DNA of 15,276 nt from Ochromonadaceae sp. CCMP2298. Its lineage: Eukaryota; Sar; Synurophyceae; Ochromonadales; Ochromonadaceae. Shown here piece after piece: positions 1-13,277 of the stretch. Position numbers and translations under genes: made by a program. Within the stretch, counting starts at the first letter, position 1. Each line of letters opens with the position of its first letter. A model generated the notes under the pieces. The model did no database searches. It was not told the origin of the DNA and was given only the letters and a program-made list of their open reading frames with translations. The stretch spans positions 1-15,276 of the forward strand of contig MU634134.1 of assembly GCA_026770595.1 (NCBI GenBank). The letters are read 5' to 3'.

Positions 1-117
1 GGGTGCAGGGGGGAGAGGGGAGGGTGCAGAGGAGAGAGGGTAGAGGGGTGGGGGTGGGGGGAGAGGGGGGCTGGGCTGTTAGGAAGCTTCAGCAGGTGCT
101 CAGACGGGGCCACTTAC
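1..117 (-). other. Partial intron 2 of the ENTH gene, purine/pyrimidine-biased
   Basis: On the minus strand this stretch starts with donor GTAAGTG and becomes almost pure pyrimidine (the plus strand is G/A-rich). No convincing acceptor is seen before the window edge, so the next exon lies outside. Confidence 0.6.
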
Positions 118-382
118 TAGTCCATGGTGTCTGCGGCGATGTCGTTCAGGAGGGTGGAGGATGCGCCCCAGTTCTTGGAGGAGAGGGCATCGTACACCTA
201 AAAGGGTAAGCAGTGGCGTTAGAGTCAAATCACACAGCTGGGTGTCGGGTGCTAAGTTGTTCTCAGCGTCGACTTACCTTCTTCTCAGTGTCGTTCTTAG
301 CGTACACCTGCACGCGCACCTCGTCGAGCGCGTTTTTAAGACCAGCGATGCTGAAATTGGAGGCTAAATTGGAGATCGACAT
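118..382 (-). CDS. Epsin/epsinR-type ENTH-domain protein, 5' part of gene
   Basis: This is the N-terminal part of a clathrin-coat adaptor of the epsin family. The ENTH domain binds phosphoinositide membranes. Exon 1 is 278-382 (35 codons, ATG at 382-380). Exon 2 is 118-197 (26 codons plus 2 nt). They join across an 80-nt GT-AG intron (198-277; donor GTAAGT, CTAAC branch-like motif, acceptor TTTTAG) in phase 0. The deduced 61 residues begin MSISNLASNF, and residues 36-61 (VYDALSSKNWGASSTLLNDI and following) align with the epsin ENTH motif VREATxxDPWGPSxxLMxEIA. Reading on would give TAG at 118-120, but TA is followed by a consensus donor GTAAGT, so the exon ends there and the split codon probably gives Tyr, as in epsinR. 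The remaining ENTH helices and the tail lie left of the window. Epsin versus epsinR cannot be decided. Confidence 0.85.
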
Positions 383-682
383 AATTTATCCTGTAGTGGG
401 GAGGAAATTAATGCAGACTCTTTCTTCTTGGCAAGAATCCTTGATTGCGATAGTCAGGCAAAATCTGCTCGAGCAGGGTCTTGCAAAAGAGCAGGTCCTT
501 ACAACGAAAGAGCTCTGAACCTGTGCAATGAGAAGACGATAAGCGACGGTGCGTGTGGAGCGGCTGTTCGGAGGCAGAACTGGGAGGAGCGCAGATGCCA
601 ACCCACCCGAGGATTTCCTCCGATCGATCCCCAAAAAAACGGGGACGAAAGGTGATTGATTCCAACATCTGGACATGGGAAC
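383..682. other. Intergenic, upstream of the ENTH gene
   Basis: This is ordinary-composition sequence between the ENTH start codon and the first foldback element. It must contain the ENTH promoter and 5' UTR. No TATA-like box or coding exon is evident. Short open frames here show no family similarity. Confidence 0.4.
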
Positions 683-1127
683 TCGAGTGAGGACATTACT
701 CCGGACTGGACATTTTCGCGGACTGGGAAAACAGCCAAAACACCTGCTAAAAGCGCTTACATCAAACACTATAATCACTTTTACATGATGTATGTCGATT
801 TTAATTGCATTTATGAGGTACTTTTAGTACACTAACTAGATTATTGTACATCTAAAACAATGTATATAGAAAGACAATTTGATAAAAAATAAAAATTGGG
901 TGGAAAACAGACAGTTGAAAAATAGTATAAAATTTTCTTTCTACATACATTGTTTTAGATGTACAATAATCTAGTTAGTGTACTAAAAGTACCTCATAAA
1001 TGCAATTAAAATCGACATACATCATGTAAAAGTGATTATAGTGTTTGATTTAAGCGTTTTTAGCATGTGTTTTGGCTGTTTTCCCAGTCCGCGAAAATGT
1101 CCAGTCCGGAGTTATGTCCTCACTTGA
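683..1127. mobile_element. Foldback (MITE-like) element A with ~197-bp inverted arms
   Basis: Arms 683-880 and 931-1127 are reverse complements with about seven mismatches, around a ~50-nt AT-rich loop (881-930). The ends read TCGAGTGAGGAC on the left and, reverse-complemented, TCAAGTGAGGAC on the right. There is no transposase frame, so the element would be non-autonomous. I found no clear target-site duplication, so the exact ends are uncertain by a few bases. Low arm divergence suggests fairly recent insertion or arm homogenisation. It shares its terminal motif and an internal block with element B, so the two are probably one family. Confidence 0.85.
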
Positions 1128-1162
1128 CTAAGCAAACCCGCCGCTTGCGGAAAAGGGAGATC

Positions 1163-1498
1163 GTTAAGTATGCGAGAAAACAACATAAACAGCGCCTAAA
1201 TATAGTATAACTTCTTGTCGTATCATTTCATGAAATTATGACACTTTTTTAGCATACTAATATGATAATTACACATCTATTACACTCATTTGGATGAGCT
1301 AAATATTGTAAATAAAAAATTAAATATAAATTAAATATAATATTTAGCTCATTAAATTAAGTGTACTAGATGTGTTATTATCATATTAGTATACTAAAAA
1401 GGTATTATAATTGCAAATTATGATCAAAACAAGGAATTTATAGACGTCCTTTTTCGTATATTTAGGCGCTGTTTATGCTGTTTTCTCGCATACTTGAC
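1163..1498. mobile_element. Foldback (MITE-like) element B with 6-bp target duplication
   Basis: The left end GTTAAGTATGCGAGAAAAC and the right end, reverse-complemented GTCAAGTATGCGAGAAAAC, stay nearly identical for about 42 bp (to the CTAAATATA block). The arms then diverge and pair again at about 1245-1310 with about 1320-1400. GAGATC directly precedes the element (1157-1162) and directly follows it (1499-1504), as expected of a target-site duplication. The 336-bp element is AT-rich and has no coding capacity. The superfamily is not assignable from this alone. Confidence 0.85.
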
Positions 1499-1660
1499 GA
1501 GATCGGGCTTCTCACATACGGCCCGATGCTGCTGGCACTGTATAAAGTTACCGGTACTGTCCTTCGAAGGTGGGATAGATCTTCCCCAACTCTGCTCATA
1601 GCAATCAAAATTGTGCAGTCTGGTTGACACCTGGCGAGTGGCACACAACACACAGGCGCG
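1499..1660 (+). promoter_or_regulatory. Upstream region / probable promoter of the glycosyltransferase gene
   Basis: This 162-nt single-copy stretch lies between element B and the glycosyltransferase ATG. It should hold the proximal promoter and 5' UTR unless those lie inside the element. A TATAAA-like string occurs near 1540 (ctgtataaag), about 120 nt before the ATG. This is inferred from position only. Confidence 0.35.
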
Positions 1661-4600
1661 ATGTACGGCACGCGGACGGCTAAGAAAACGCCGCGCACGG
1701 TGGGCGTCAGCTTCAGCTGCGCTGTTTTGACAACAGCGCTCAACATCCTCGTGCTGCTCCTGGCCGTGTATCTGTACGTAGCTGCGAGGGCTGAGCAGGA
1801 CAGCCCTCATGCTCAACCGGTCCAGGGGGGTAATCCAGCACAGCTGGTGGCCGCAAGGGTGGCAGCGGCAGTGGCTGCGGCGACAGCGTGCCCGAAAGCC
1901 GTTGGGACCCAGATGCAGGCACAGTCAGAGAGCTTGCCGTCCTGTACCGACCCTGTGTGGTGCGCAGTAGATATGCCTACTAAGAGCTACTTCCGCTTCG
2001 ACCCACCCACAGACGCACGTCGCTGGCGCATCGCTCAGCTGCAAGCCTCAAGGTTGGTGCTAGTGGACTACCACCTACTAAACCCCCACTATCTATGTGA
2101 CACACATCTATCAAAACCCCCCTATCTATGCACACCTATTAACCCCCCCCCCCCTCCCCCTCTCTTACACACACCTATAAAAACCCCGCTATCTATGTTA
2201 CTCACACTTGTTAAACCCCAGCGGTGAGCAGGTTCTTCTAAAGCGGCTGGTGGCGACCTTCCCTGGGCACCACGACTTCCTTGGTGAGTGCCCCTCCCCC
2301 TCCGCACTCCCCACTCCCCACTCCCCACTCAGCTGTGGAGTTGTTTAGTTGTTTAATTGAGTAGTTGTCCTTCGCTGTTCTCGTCTAACTGTACCTCTAC
2401 TCCCTCCTCCCCCCTTTCTTCTCCCTACTCCCCCCTTCCTAACTTACTCCCCCACACCCCTCTTATGTGTATTCAACCCCCTCCTTCTATACTGTACGTG
2501 CATTAAACTCCATCCTTCTATACTAAAATGTGTATTAACCCCCCCAGATGGAGACATAAGCTTCCGCAAATTGCACTGGGCTTTCGACCTGTTTGTGGAC
2601 GAAAACAGGGACCTGTCCCCCCTTGACCCAAGCAGCGCAGCCAGCCGTGTGATGCGTAGCGCTAGGGGAAAAGACTCGGGAGCTGGTGGCAGGAGGCTGG
2701 GTGGACAGGCAGTAGCAGGGGGGAGGGCAGGGGCATTAGCAGGGGCAGAAGCGGAGTCAGAAGCAGGGGCAGAGGCAGTTGCAGAAACAGGGGCCGGGAT
2801 AAAGGCAGGGGCAGGGGCAGGAGCAGGGGCAGCAGCAACAACACAGTCAGCCGGAGGGAGGGTGCACAGTCAGGTGCACAGCCATCAGGGCGGGAGTTTG
2901 GGTGACGTGGGTTTTGGCGCAGGGAGGGGGTTCGGCGGGGCTGATGGATACGATATGGATGGTATGGAGGGTATGGATATGGTAGATGTGGGGTACGCAC
3001 CTGGTGTGTACCCCACGGGGGTGCGGCGTCTCGCAGATACCCCGTACTCCCGCCAGAGGGCCACTCGAGGCACACGAGGCACAGGGAACGCAGGCATGGG
3101 GAACGTAGCGACCTCGGGGGCTGGGGCTGAGGCAGGGGCTAAGGGTAAGAAGCGGTATCCCTGGGAGGAGAAGGGGCGCAGGGTTATTCCCGACAATTAC
3201 GACTTCCGGTCAGCGAACAGGTCCGCCGTTGTGTCCATCGGCTACACGGCTTTTCACCGAGACTCGAACACGTACTTCACCGGAGACCGCGTAGGGTTAG
3301 TACTATATATAATATATAAGCTCTATGCTGTATATATAGTTTATAGTATAGTTTATATAATACAAATAGTGTATATAGTATATACACATAGTAGATATAA
3401 CCTGTATGTATGTAGCACGTATCTATCATTATCTAACAACCCCTAATCCCTTACCCCACACCCTTAGGGGTGCCTTCATCGACGCTGCCAAGTACTGGAA
3501 GTACTGGCAGGCAGTAAAAGATCGCATCGACCTGCCCTTCGTAGGTATCTGCACGCTCAACGAGAACTGGGGCATGCTGTCTACCATGTTCCCCAACCGC
3601 ACAGCAGGTATGTATAATATGTATAATATGTATTTATTTTTATAATAGTATATTGTGGATGTGTATATTGTATATTATGTATTATGTATTCTGTATATGT
3701 TTATGTTTATTAGTATGTATAGACATCCCCCTCTCTACGTGTATTTACACTCCTATGACTCATTTCAGGTTGGGGGCGCTGCTGTGACAGGCCACAGGAC
3801 CGAGTAGTGCATGAGTATCTGGACCACCCCAAGACACTTATGCTGGTCACAAATCAGCATGTAAACCTATCCCATCCCAAGTTAATGATAATGCCGAGGG
3901 GCATTCCCATCACCTGGTAGGTTTATGCATTATGCATATAGTATATATAGTATGTACATAGTATAATATTGTATATTGTATGTATAAAATATGTATAACC
4001 AGTATTGCTGTATATAGCAAATATATAGCAGCATTATCCTATCAAACCCTCACCCCTTACACCTTAACCCTTACCCCCCACCCATAGGGGCTTTACGCGC
4101 ACAATCATATGGGACACCATGCGCCTCGCTCTCGCACAGTCCCGACGCTCATCCCTCCTATTCGCCGCAGCATCCAGCTGGGGCCCCAGGCCTCAGATTC
4201 TCGCCTGCGTTTCGGCGAAATTCAGCGTAGGCGAATTCGACGGGCATGCCGAGGGGGGGGCGGCGCCTCGTCTATCCCGGGTGGAGTTTTATCAAAAGCT
4301 ATCGAGGTCGATGTTTGGGCTGGGGCTGCCTGGGTTGGGCTATGATTGTTTTAGGAACTGGGAACTGATGACGATTGGCACGATCGTGGTGCTGGAGAGG
4401 GGGGTGGGGCTGGAGAGAATGGTGAGCATATTATGTCTGGGGTATTGTCTTGAGTCTTTTTTCTTGTCTTGTCCTTTGTCTGCTCGACTGTCTCTGCGGC
4501 AAACCGTATCTCCATGTACCACCCGACACTGAAAGGGACACTGACACTAATCCACAACCCACCCTGCTGTATCTATATCACCCCCCCTCCCCCCCCTCCC

Positions 4601-5346
4601 CTTCCACCCCCCCACTCTCAGATGTACCGTCTCCCCGCCCTATTCCTCGAAGACTTCGCCGAGCTCACCCCAGCCCTGCTGCGCCAAGCATACGTCGAAG
4701 CTCTCTACCGCGCAGACGAGTTCGAGTACGAGAGACTGAGACAGTCCTGGTGGTTCGGATTCATTGGTAAGTAGGGAACGGGTATTTCATTCTCAAAAAC
4801 TGTGTTTTAACTCGTTTGGCTGGGGTTTGTGGTATTAATTTGAACGGCCAGGGTGGCATCGATCTGCCCGCGTCGTTTTATGTCTCTCTTTCTTCTTATC
4901 TCCCTATCTCTCTTTCCTTATCTCTCTCACTATCTCTCTCTCTATCTCACTCTCTTTTCCTATCTCCCTATCTCTCTGTCTCTACCTCCCTATCCCTCTC
5001 TTACAATCTGTTCAATCTCCTCTCACAAAAGGTAACGTATCCGCCACTATGTCGGTGGACACCATAATTGATAAGTTCCCCATGGAGGCGGAGGAGCAGG
5101 TGTGTATGTGTGTATGTATGTGTTTGTGTATTTGTGTGTGTGTGTGTGTGTGTATGCGTGTGTGTGTGTGAGAGTTGATTTGTGCGTGTGTGATTCGTGA
5201 CATTTTCTATAATCTCTTACCGACTTTTCTTTTATCCCCCCATTCGGTAGGGGTTCGCCAGGCCCCGGGAGCCCTACGACTGTGGCAGGACGAATCCCCA
5301 TACGTGTGGGGAGGGGACGAAGCGCACGCCGGCGAGGTCCTGCTAG
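1661..5346 (+). CDS. Exostosin-like glycosyltransferase, type II membrane protein
   Basis: Nine exons splice to 710 aa: 1661-2052, 2222-2283, 2548-3295, 3468-3607, 3769-3916, 4088-4421, 4622-4766, 5032-5099, 5251-5346 (stop TAG). All junctions are GT-AG and keep frame. Residues 1-15 are basic and residues about 16-42 form one hydrophobic helix, which is a signal anchor typical of Golgi/ER glycosyltransferases. The catalytic part is about residues 350-690. It includes PFVGICTLNENWG, a stretch starting YLDHPKTLMLVTNQH, and near residues 574-600 GLGLPGLGYDCFRNWEL followed by TIGTIVV, with Asp583, Arg586 and Glu589. This resembles the C-terminal GT47/exostosin-type donor-binding motif and is followed by an exostosin-like LPALFLEDFAELT. 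Residues about 180-350 are a Gly/Ala-rich insertion. The C-terminal tail has three Cys. Donor and acceptor sugars are unknown. The family assignment rests on motif resemblance. Confidence 0.78.
2053..2221 (+). repeat. Degenerate tandem repeat in glycosyltransferase intron 1
   Basis: The intron (GTTGGT...CCCAG) contains diverged copies of a unit like CTATCTATG plus CACACCTATTAAACCCC, broken by C-rich tracts. The following introns (2284-2547) also carry repeated motifs such as CCTTCTATACT. Confidence 0.6.
4886..5030 (+). repeat. TCTCTATC-type pyrimidine repeat in glycosyltransferase intron 7
   Basis: This is an almost pure pyrimidine tract of imperfect TCTCTATC/CCTATCTC units between exons 7 and 8. 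Open frames through it only reflect the repeat. Confidence 0.7.
5100..5250 (+). repeat. GT microsatellite in glycosyltransferase intron 8
   Basis: The GTGTGT donor merges directly into a (GT)n tract broken by TATG, running to about 5195. The acceptor is CGGTAG at 5245-5250. Confidence 0.7.
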
Positions 5347-5499
5347 GGGGGTAGTTGGTGTATTAGTGGGACTGTGGGACAGTGGGGCTATGAGTAGGAT
5401 TTTGTGATGGTGAGAGAGTGGGACAATGCAGCTGTGGGGGGGGGGGGGGATTCAGTGGGGATGCGGGGCTGTCCGAAGCATAACACAGGCAGTTCCACG

Positions 5500-5575
5500 C
5501 ACGCAGACACAGGCACAGACGCAGGCACAGACGCAGGCAATTCGACGGACGTAGACTCAGACGCAGACACACAGA
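5500..5575. repeat. 12-nt tandem repeat in a 3' region
   Basis: Imperfect copies of CACAGACGCAGG follow one another (cacaggcacagacgcaggca and onward), decaying at the right side into GACTCAGACGCAGACACA. Confidence 0.7.
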
Positions 5576-5792
5576 GGGCGTACAACAGCACTAGCTAAAG
5601 AAAGATGTTGCAAGTGTATATACTAAAAACTGTAAATACCCTGGACTGACCGTTTTTTTAACTACCCGGTTATCTGAACGGATTACCCTTGACTGAACGT
5701 ATTCAACTTTTTTTACACTTGGGCAAGACTCGTAAAGCTAAGACAGCAGAGTACCATGAAGTGCAGTTGTTCATTACATTGTCTACATTATG

Positions 5793-5798
5793 AATAAA
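5793..5798 (+). terminator. Possible poly(A) signal AATAAA
   Basis: A consensus AATAAA lies 447 nt downstream of the glycosyltransferase stop, before the convergent gene's stop. The distance is long and the organism's signal is unknown. Confidence 0.25.
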
Positions 5799-5867
5799 CA
5801 AGACATCTCATGAGGGACCAATCCCCTAGCCCCTCCCTACAATCCCCCCACACCCCCTACCACCCCC

Positions 5868-6800
5868 CTACACCTCCTTGAGCTCAATCTTCTGCTTTAG
5901 GAAGTGCACAAACTGATCCAGGCTCTGGTCCGGCCTGAAGTGAAGGTGCATGTGCGCAGCAGGCAGGGAGGCCCACACAGGCCCGGGCAGCTGGGAGGGC
6001 AGGCCTGCGAAGGAGTGGTCCTGGGCCTGCTCTCGGAGAGTGGAGGGGTCTACATGTATAGGAAGGGTTCATAATTAGCATACTTATAGGTATATAGGTA
6101 GCATATGGGTAGCATATAACATGTAAGTAGCATATAGCATAGAGATAGTGGGTTATACGTACCTATGATGAAGCCTATGTGCGCCAGGCGGTCGCATAGG
6201 TGCACCAGCTGGGGGCGCTGAGGGCAGGGTAGGGGTACCACCGCCGTGATGAACTGCACAGGCACGTGGTGCGCCTGGCTGTAAGACAGGGCTGCGCAGA
6301 GGCTGCGGTAGGCGTAAGCGCGGAGTCTGTATTCGCCCAGGCAGAGGATTCGATCCACCTGCATGCCCCAGGCCCCCTCTCTCTGCACATAGCACCAGCG
6401 CATCACTGCTACCGGCGAGTCGCCCTGCGAGCACAGCAGGTGCAGCGAGCTGCTCTCCACGGAGGCCTCCATCTCCGCATCGCAGGGCAGGTCCAGCTCC
6501 TCGCAGACCATCCTGCGCATCAGACCCATCACGTCGAAACGCGCGTCCGTCAGATTACTCCCGTCCAACACCTCCATCTTCACGTTGCGCCGCTCGGCCG
6601 ACTTCAACTAGATATCATCATGCATCGTGCGTTAGTATAGTGTCAATAAAAGGGCAGATTCGGCGTCTTACCCGCATCTTGGGGAAAATCGTGGACTTCC
6701 CCACGTGTCCGCAAACGGAGCACTTGACGCCCAGCACGTGTCTGTGCCCGCACGAGGTGCACATGGGCACCTCGTCTCCGCCACCGCTGTCGTCCATCAT
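5868..6800 (-). CDS. Zinc-ribbon protein with probable GNAT acetyltransferase domain
   Basis: Three exons on the minus strand give 251 aa: 6672-6800, 6163-6607 and 5868-6049 (stop TAG at 5870-5868). Intron 1 (6608-6671, 64 nt) has donor GTAAGA, a TACTAAC branch-site match at 6631-6637 and acceptor CTAG. Intron 2 (6050-6162) has donor GTACGT. Residues 14-30 hold Cys14, Cys17, Cys27 and Cys30 in a CxxC-x9-CxxC zinc ribbon, and GHVGKSTIFPKM follows. After it come alternating strands and helices with PVAVMRWCYV, then MQVDRILCLGEYRLRAYAYR, which resembles the beta4/motif A region of GNAT enzymes (binding acetyl-CoA), though the usual R/QxxGxG/A is weak. The C-terminal 60 residues end IELKEV. Start choice: two adjacent ATGs at 6800 and 6797 just before the ribbon; an upstream exon cannot be excluded. 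Substrate unknown. Confidence 0.72.
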
Positions 6801-7044
6801 CTCCTGGACATGAAGGGCTAGGAAGAGTGTGGGGGATGGTGACAATACAATCATCATGAAGGGCAGTGACGAGTTTTGGCCAGGATCGGTATTTGTTTTG
6901 GAATGGATTTTGCGTAAGTTAAGTTCCAGGAGTTCAAATCTGGGACTCTCCGACTGCTGCTGTCTGCTGCATGTCTTGAACCTTGTCTCCGCCCACAATC
7001 TGTGCCTGCCCAGCCTTTGTTCTCTATTCCGTTCGACCTTGGGC
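6801..7044. promoter_or_regulatory. Compact divergent promoter region
   Basis: Only 244 nt separate the start codons of the minus-strand zinc-ribbon gene and the plus-strand DNAJC9 gene, so both promoters must lie here. No TATA-like box is obvious. A plus-strand frame in phase with DNAJC9 crosses part of it from 6829, but it gives no recognisable protein. Confidence 0.5.
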
Positions 7045-8122
7045 ATGGAGGCGGAAGACCACAGCGCGCAGCTCCTGCAGGAGGTCTTCGCAGACAAGAG
7101 CGTCTACGAGATCCTGGAGGTGGACACGAAGGCAACCCCGGAGCAGATAAAGAAAGCCTACCGCAAGCTCGCCCTGAGGTACCATCCTGACAAGGGGGGC
7201 GATGTGAAGAAGTTCCAGGCGCTATCTATCGCGCACGCGGTGCTGTCCGATCCCGAGAAGAGGCGCATCTACGACCAGACGGGCGATGTGGATGGAGAGG
7301 ACAGCAAAGACTTTGACGATTGGTTCGCCTACTTCCGCAACCTGTTCCCCGCTATAACGGTGGCCAATATCGACTCTTTTGGGGATAGATACATGGGCAG
7401 TGCGGAGGAGAAGAAGGACATCGTGGAGACCTATGGGCGATTCAAGGTGCGTCTAAGTAGTTTAAGACAACAGCAGAGTACAATGGAGGTGCAGGGAGGT
7501 GTAGGTGTGCAGACGCAGTGTGCAGGGGTGTAGGAAATAGGGAACATGGGGTATAAGTGATCTCTAATCGAGCGCCCTAGTTGCATGTCGGACCTCTACC
7601 AGCAACTCACCTTGTCTCCTGCCGCTCCTGTGCCCCTTCATGCGCCAAACCTCTACACCGCCTCACACTCCACCCCCCAACCTCCCCACCCCTGCCCCTG
7701 CACTCCTACACACTCTACACCCCATACTTAATGAACGTATCAAACAGGGGGACCTGAAGAAGATGCTTGAGTGCATCATGTGCGCAGAGGAGGAAGACGC
7801 GCCTCGCATCTGCGGCATTGTCGACGCCTGCATCGCAGAGGGCCTCCTCACTACTACGAAGAAATACACAGCCAGCAGGGTCGACCCGGAGAGCAAACCC
7901 AAGGCCAAGAAAGGGAAGGCGGGGGGGAAGCGGAAGAGCTCTGAAGAGGCGTTGGTGGAGATAATGCGTGCCAGAGACACGGTTGCATCCGCTGCCGCCT
8001 CAGCATTTGGCAGTATTTTCGCCAAATATGGGGGCGATGAGGGGGGGGAGTACGAGATAGGGGACGAGGAGTTCGAGAAACTGAGGGATAAGGTGGCGAA
8101 GAAGGGGAAGAAGAGGAAGTAG
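7045..8122 (+). CDS. DNAJC9: DNAJC9-type J-domain histone co-chaperone
   Basis: Two exons, 7045-7446 and 7748-8122, join in phase 0 to 258 aa, close to the about 260 aa of animal DNAJC9. Residues about 19-80 are a J domain: YEILEVDTKATPEQIKKAYR, then the HPD motif (47-49) that stimulates Hsp70, then a helix ending RRIYDQTG. Next come FDDWFAYFRNLFPAIT, YMGSAEEKKDIVETYGRFK, and after the junction GDLKKMLECIMCAEEEDAPR. These match the DNAJC9-specific region (WEAYW..LF, YKGSEEELADI, FKGDMDQIMESVLC..EPRI). A Lys-rich segment, FAKYGG near the C-terminus and a basic KKGKKRK tail follow. The family links H3-H4 histone handling to Hsp70 in the nucleus. I chose ATG 7045 because an upstream in-phase ATG (6829) adds unrelated, low-quality sequence. 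Confidence 0.9.
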
Positions 8123-8621
8123 GAATAGTAGAGGAAGTGGGAGTTGTAGAGGGAGTAGGAGCTGAGAGGCAAGGTAGTAAGAAGGCATGGGAACGGAGTG
8201 CAAGGTACACATTGCGTAGTACATAGTGCATAGTGCGTAGTACATAGTACGTAGTGCATAGTACACACTACACAGTGCATAGTACCTCTGCACAGGCTCG
8301 TAGGAGGATAGGCTTCGCGTACTGGCAGACCCGCTGTGTGCATTAGATGAACAACAGTGCACAAAACGCACAGTAACAGTACATAAACAAAAAAATTGGA
8401 CCGCTTTGGTTTTAGTGTGATTACGATAATCAAAATCGAACAGAACAGTACGGCGTCTCGCAGTCCAGCCTCCAGTTGTACAGTATACAGTATACATACG
8501 CGAGCAAAAGAAAGAGCTCCGATTCCTAACTCCCGACACGAGGCACCAGCCCGTTCCCAGATTCCCCGGTTCCTTTTTCCCCTTTTCCCCGTTCTTCGTT
8601 CCCATGTTCCCGGTTCCCTTG
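8123..8621. other. Convergent intergenic region with short tandem repeats
   Basis: This stretch lies between the stops of DNAJC9 and poly(A) polymerase. It holds a purine-rich part just after the DNAJC9 stop, an 8-10-nt repeat array, a small ACAGTATACAGTATACATAC motif near 8478 and a C/T-rich stretch of TTCCCCGTTC-like units (about 8555-8620). No gene or clear poly(A) signal is seen. Confidence 0.5.
8207..8287. repeat. Degenerate CATAGTGCGTAGTA array
   Basis: About eight imperfect 8-10-nt units of the form GTAGTACATAGTGCATA follow each other. The array lies between two convergent genes. Confidence 0.7.

Positions 8622-13277
<4,656 letters not shown>

Larger units (their letters stand above)
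5347..5867. other. Convergent intergenic region
   Basis: This region separates two convergent stop codons and must hold both 3' UTRs. It contains a G run near 5437-5449, a 12-nt tandem repeat, a short imperfect inverted repeat (about 5606-5726), an AATAAA and a C-rich stretch at 5821-5870. No gene is supported. Confidence 0.5.

Noticed and set aside
118-120. TAG in frame in the ENTH gene, suggesting a stop or a reassigned codon
   Set aside because: The triplet overlaps a consensus donor (TA|GTAAGT), and the other genes here use TAG as a normal stop.
4816-5067. Ser/Leu/Tyr-rich ORF
   Set aside because: It is a translation of the TCTCTATC intron repeat between glycosyltransferase exons 7 and 8.
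5404-5598. Small plus-strand ORF with a Thr-Asp-Ala-Gly repeat
   Set aside because: It is only a translation of the 12-nt tandem repeat in the 3' region, with no recognisable domain or gene context.
6829-7044. Upstream in-phase start that would lengthen DNAJC9 by 72 residues
   Set aside because: The extra sequence has no similarity to the family and overlaps the divergent promoter; ATG 7045 gives the expected length.
7663-8433. Long minus-strand ORF (256 codons)
   Set aside because: It is the antisense shadow of DNAJC9 exon 2 and the downstream repeat array.
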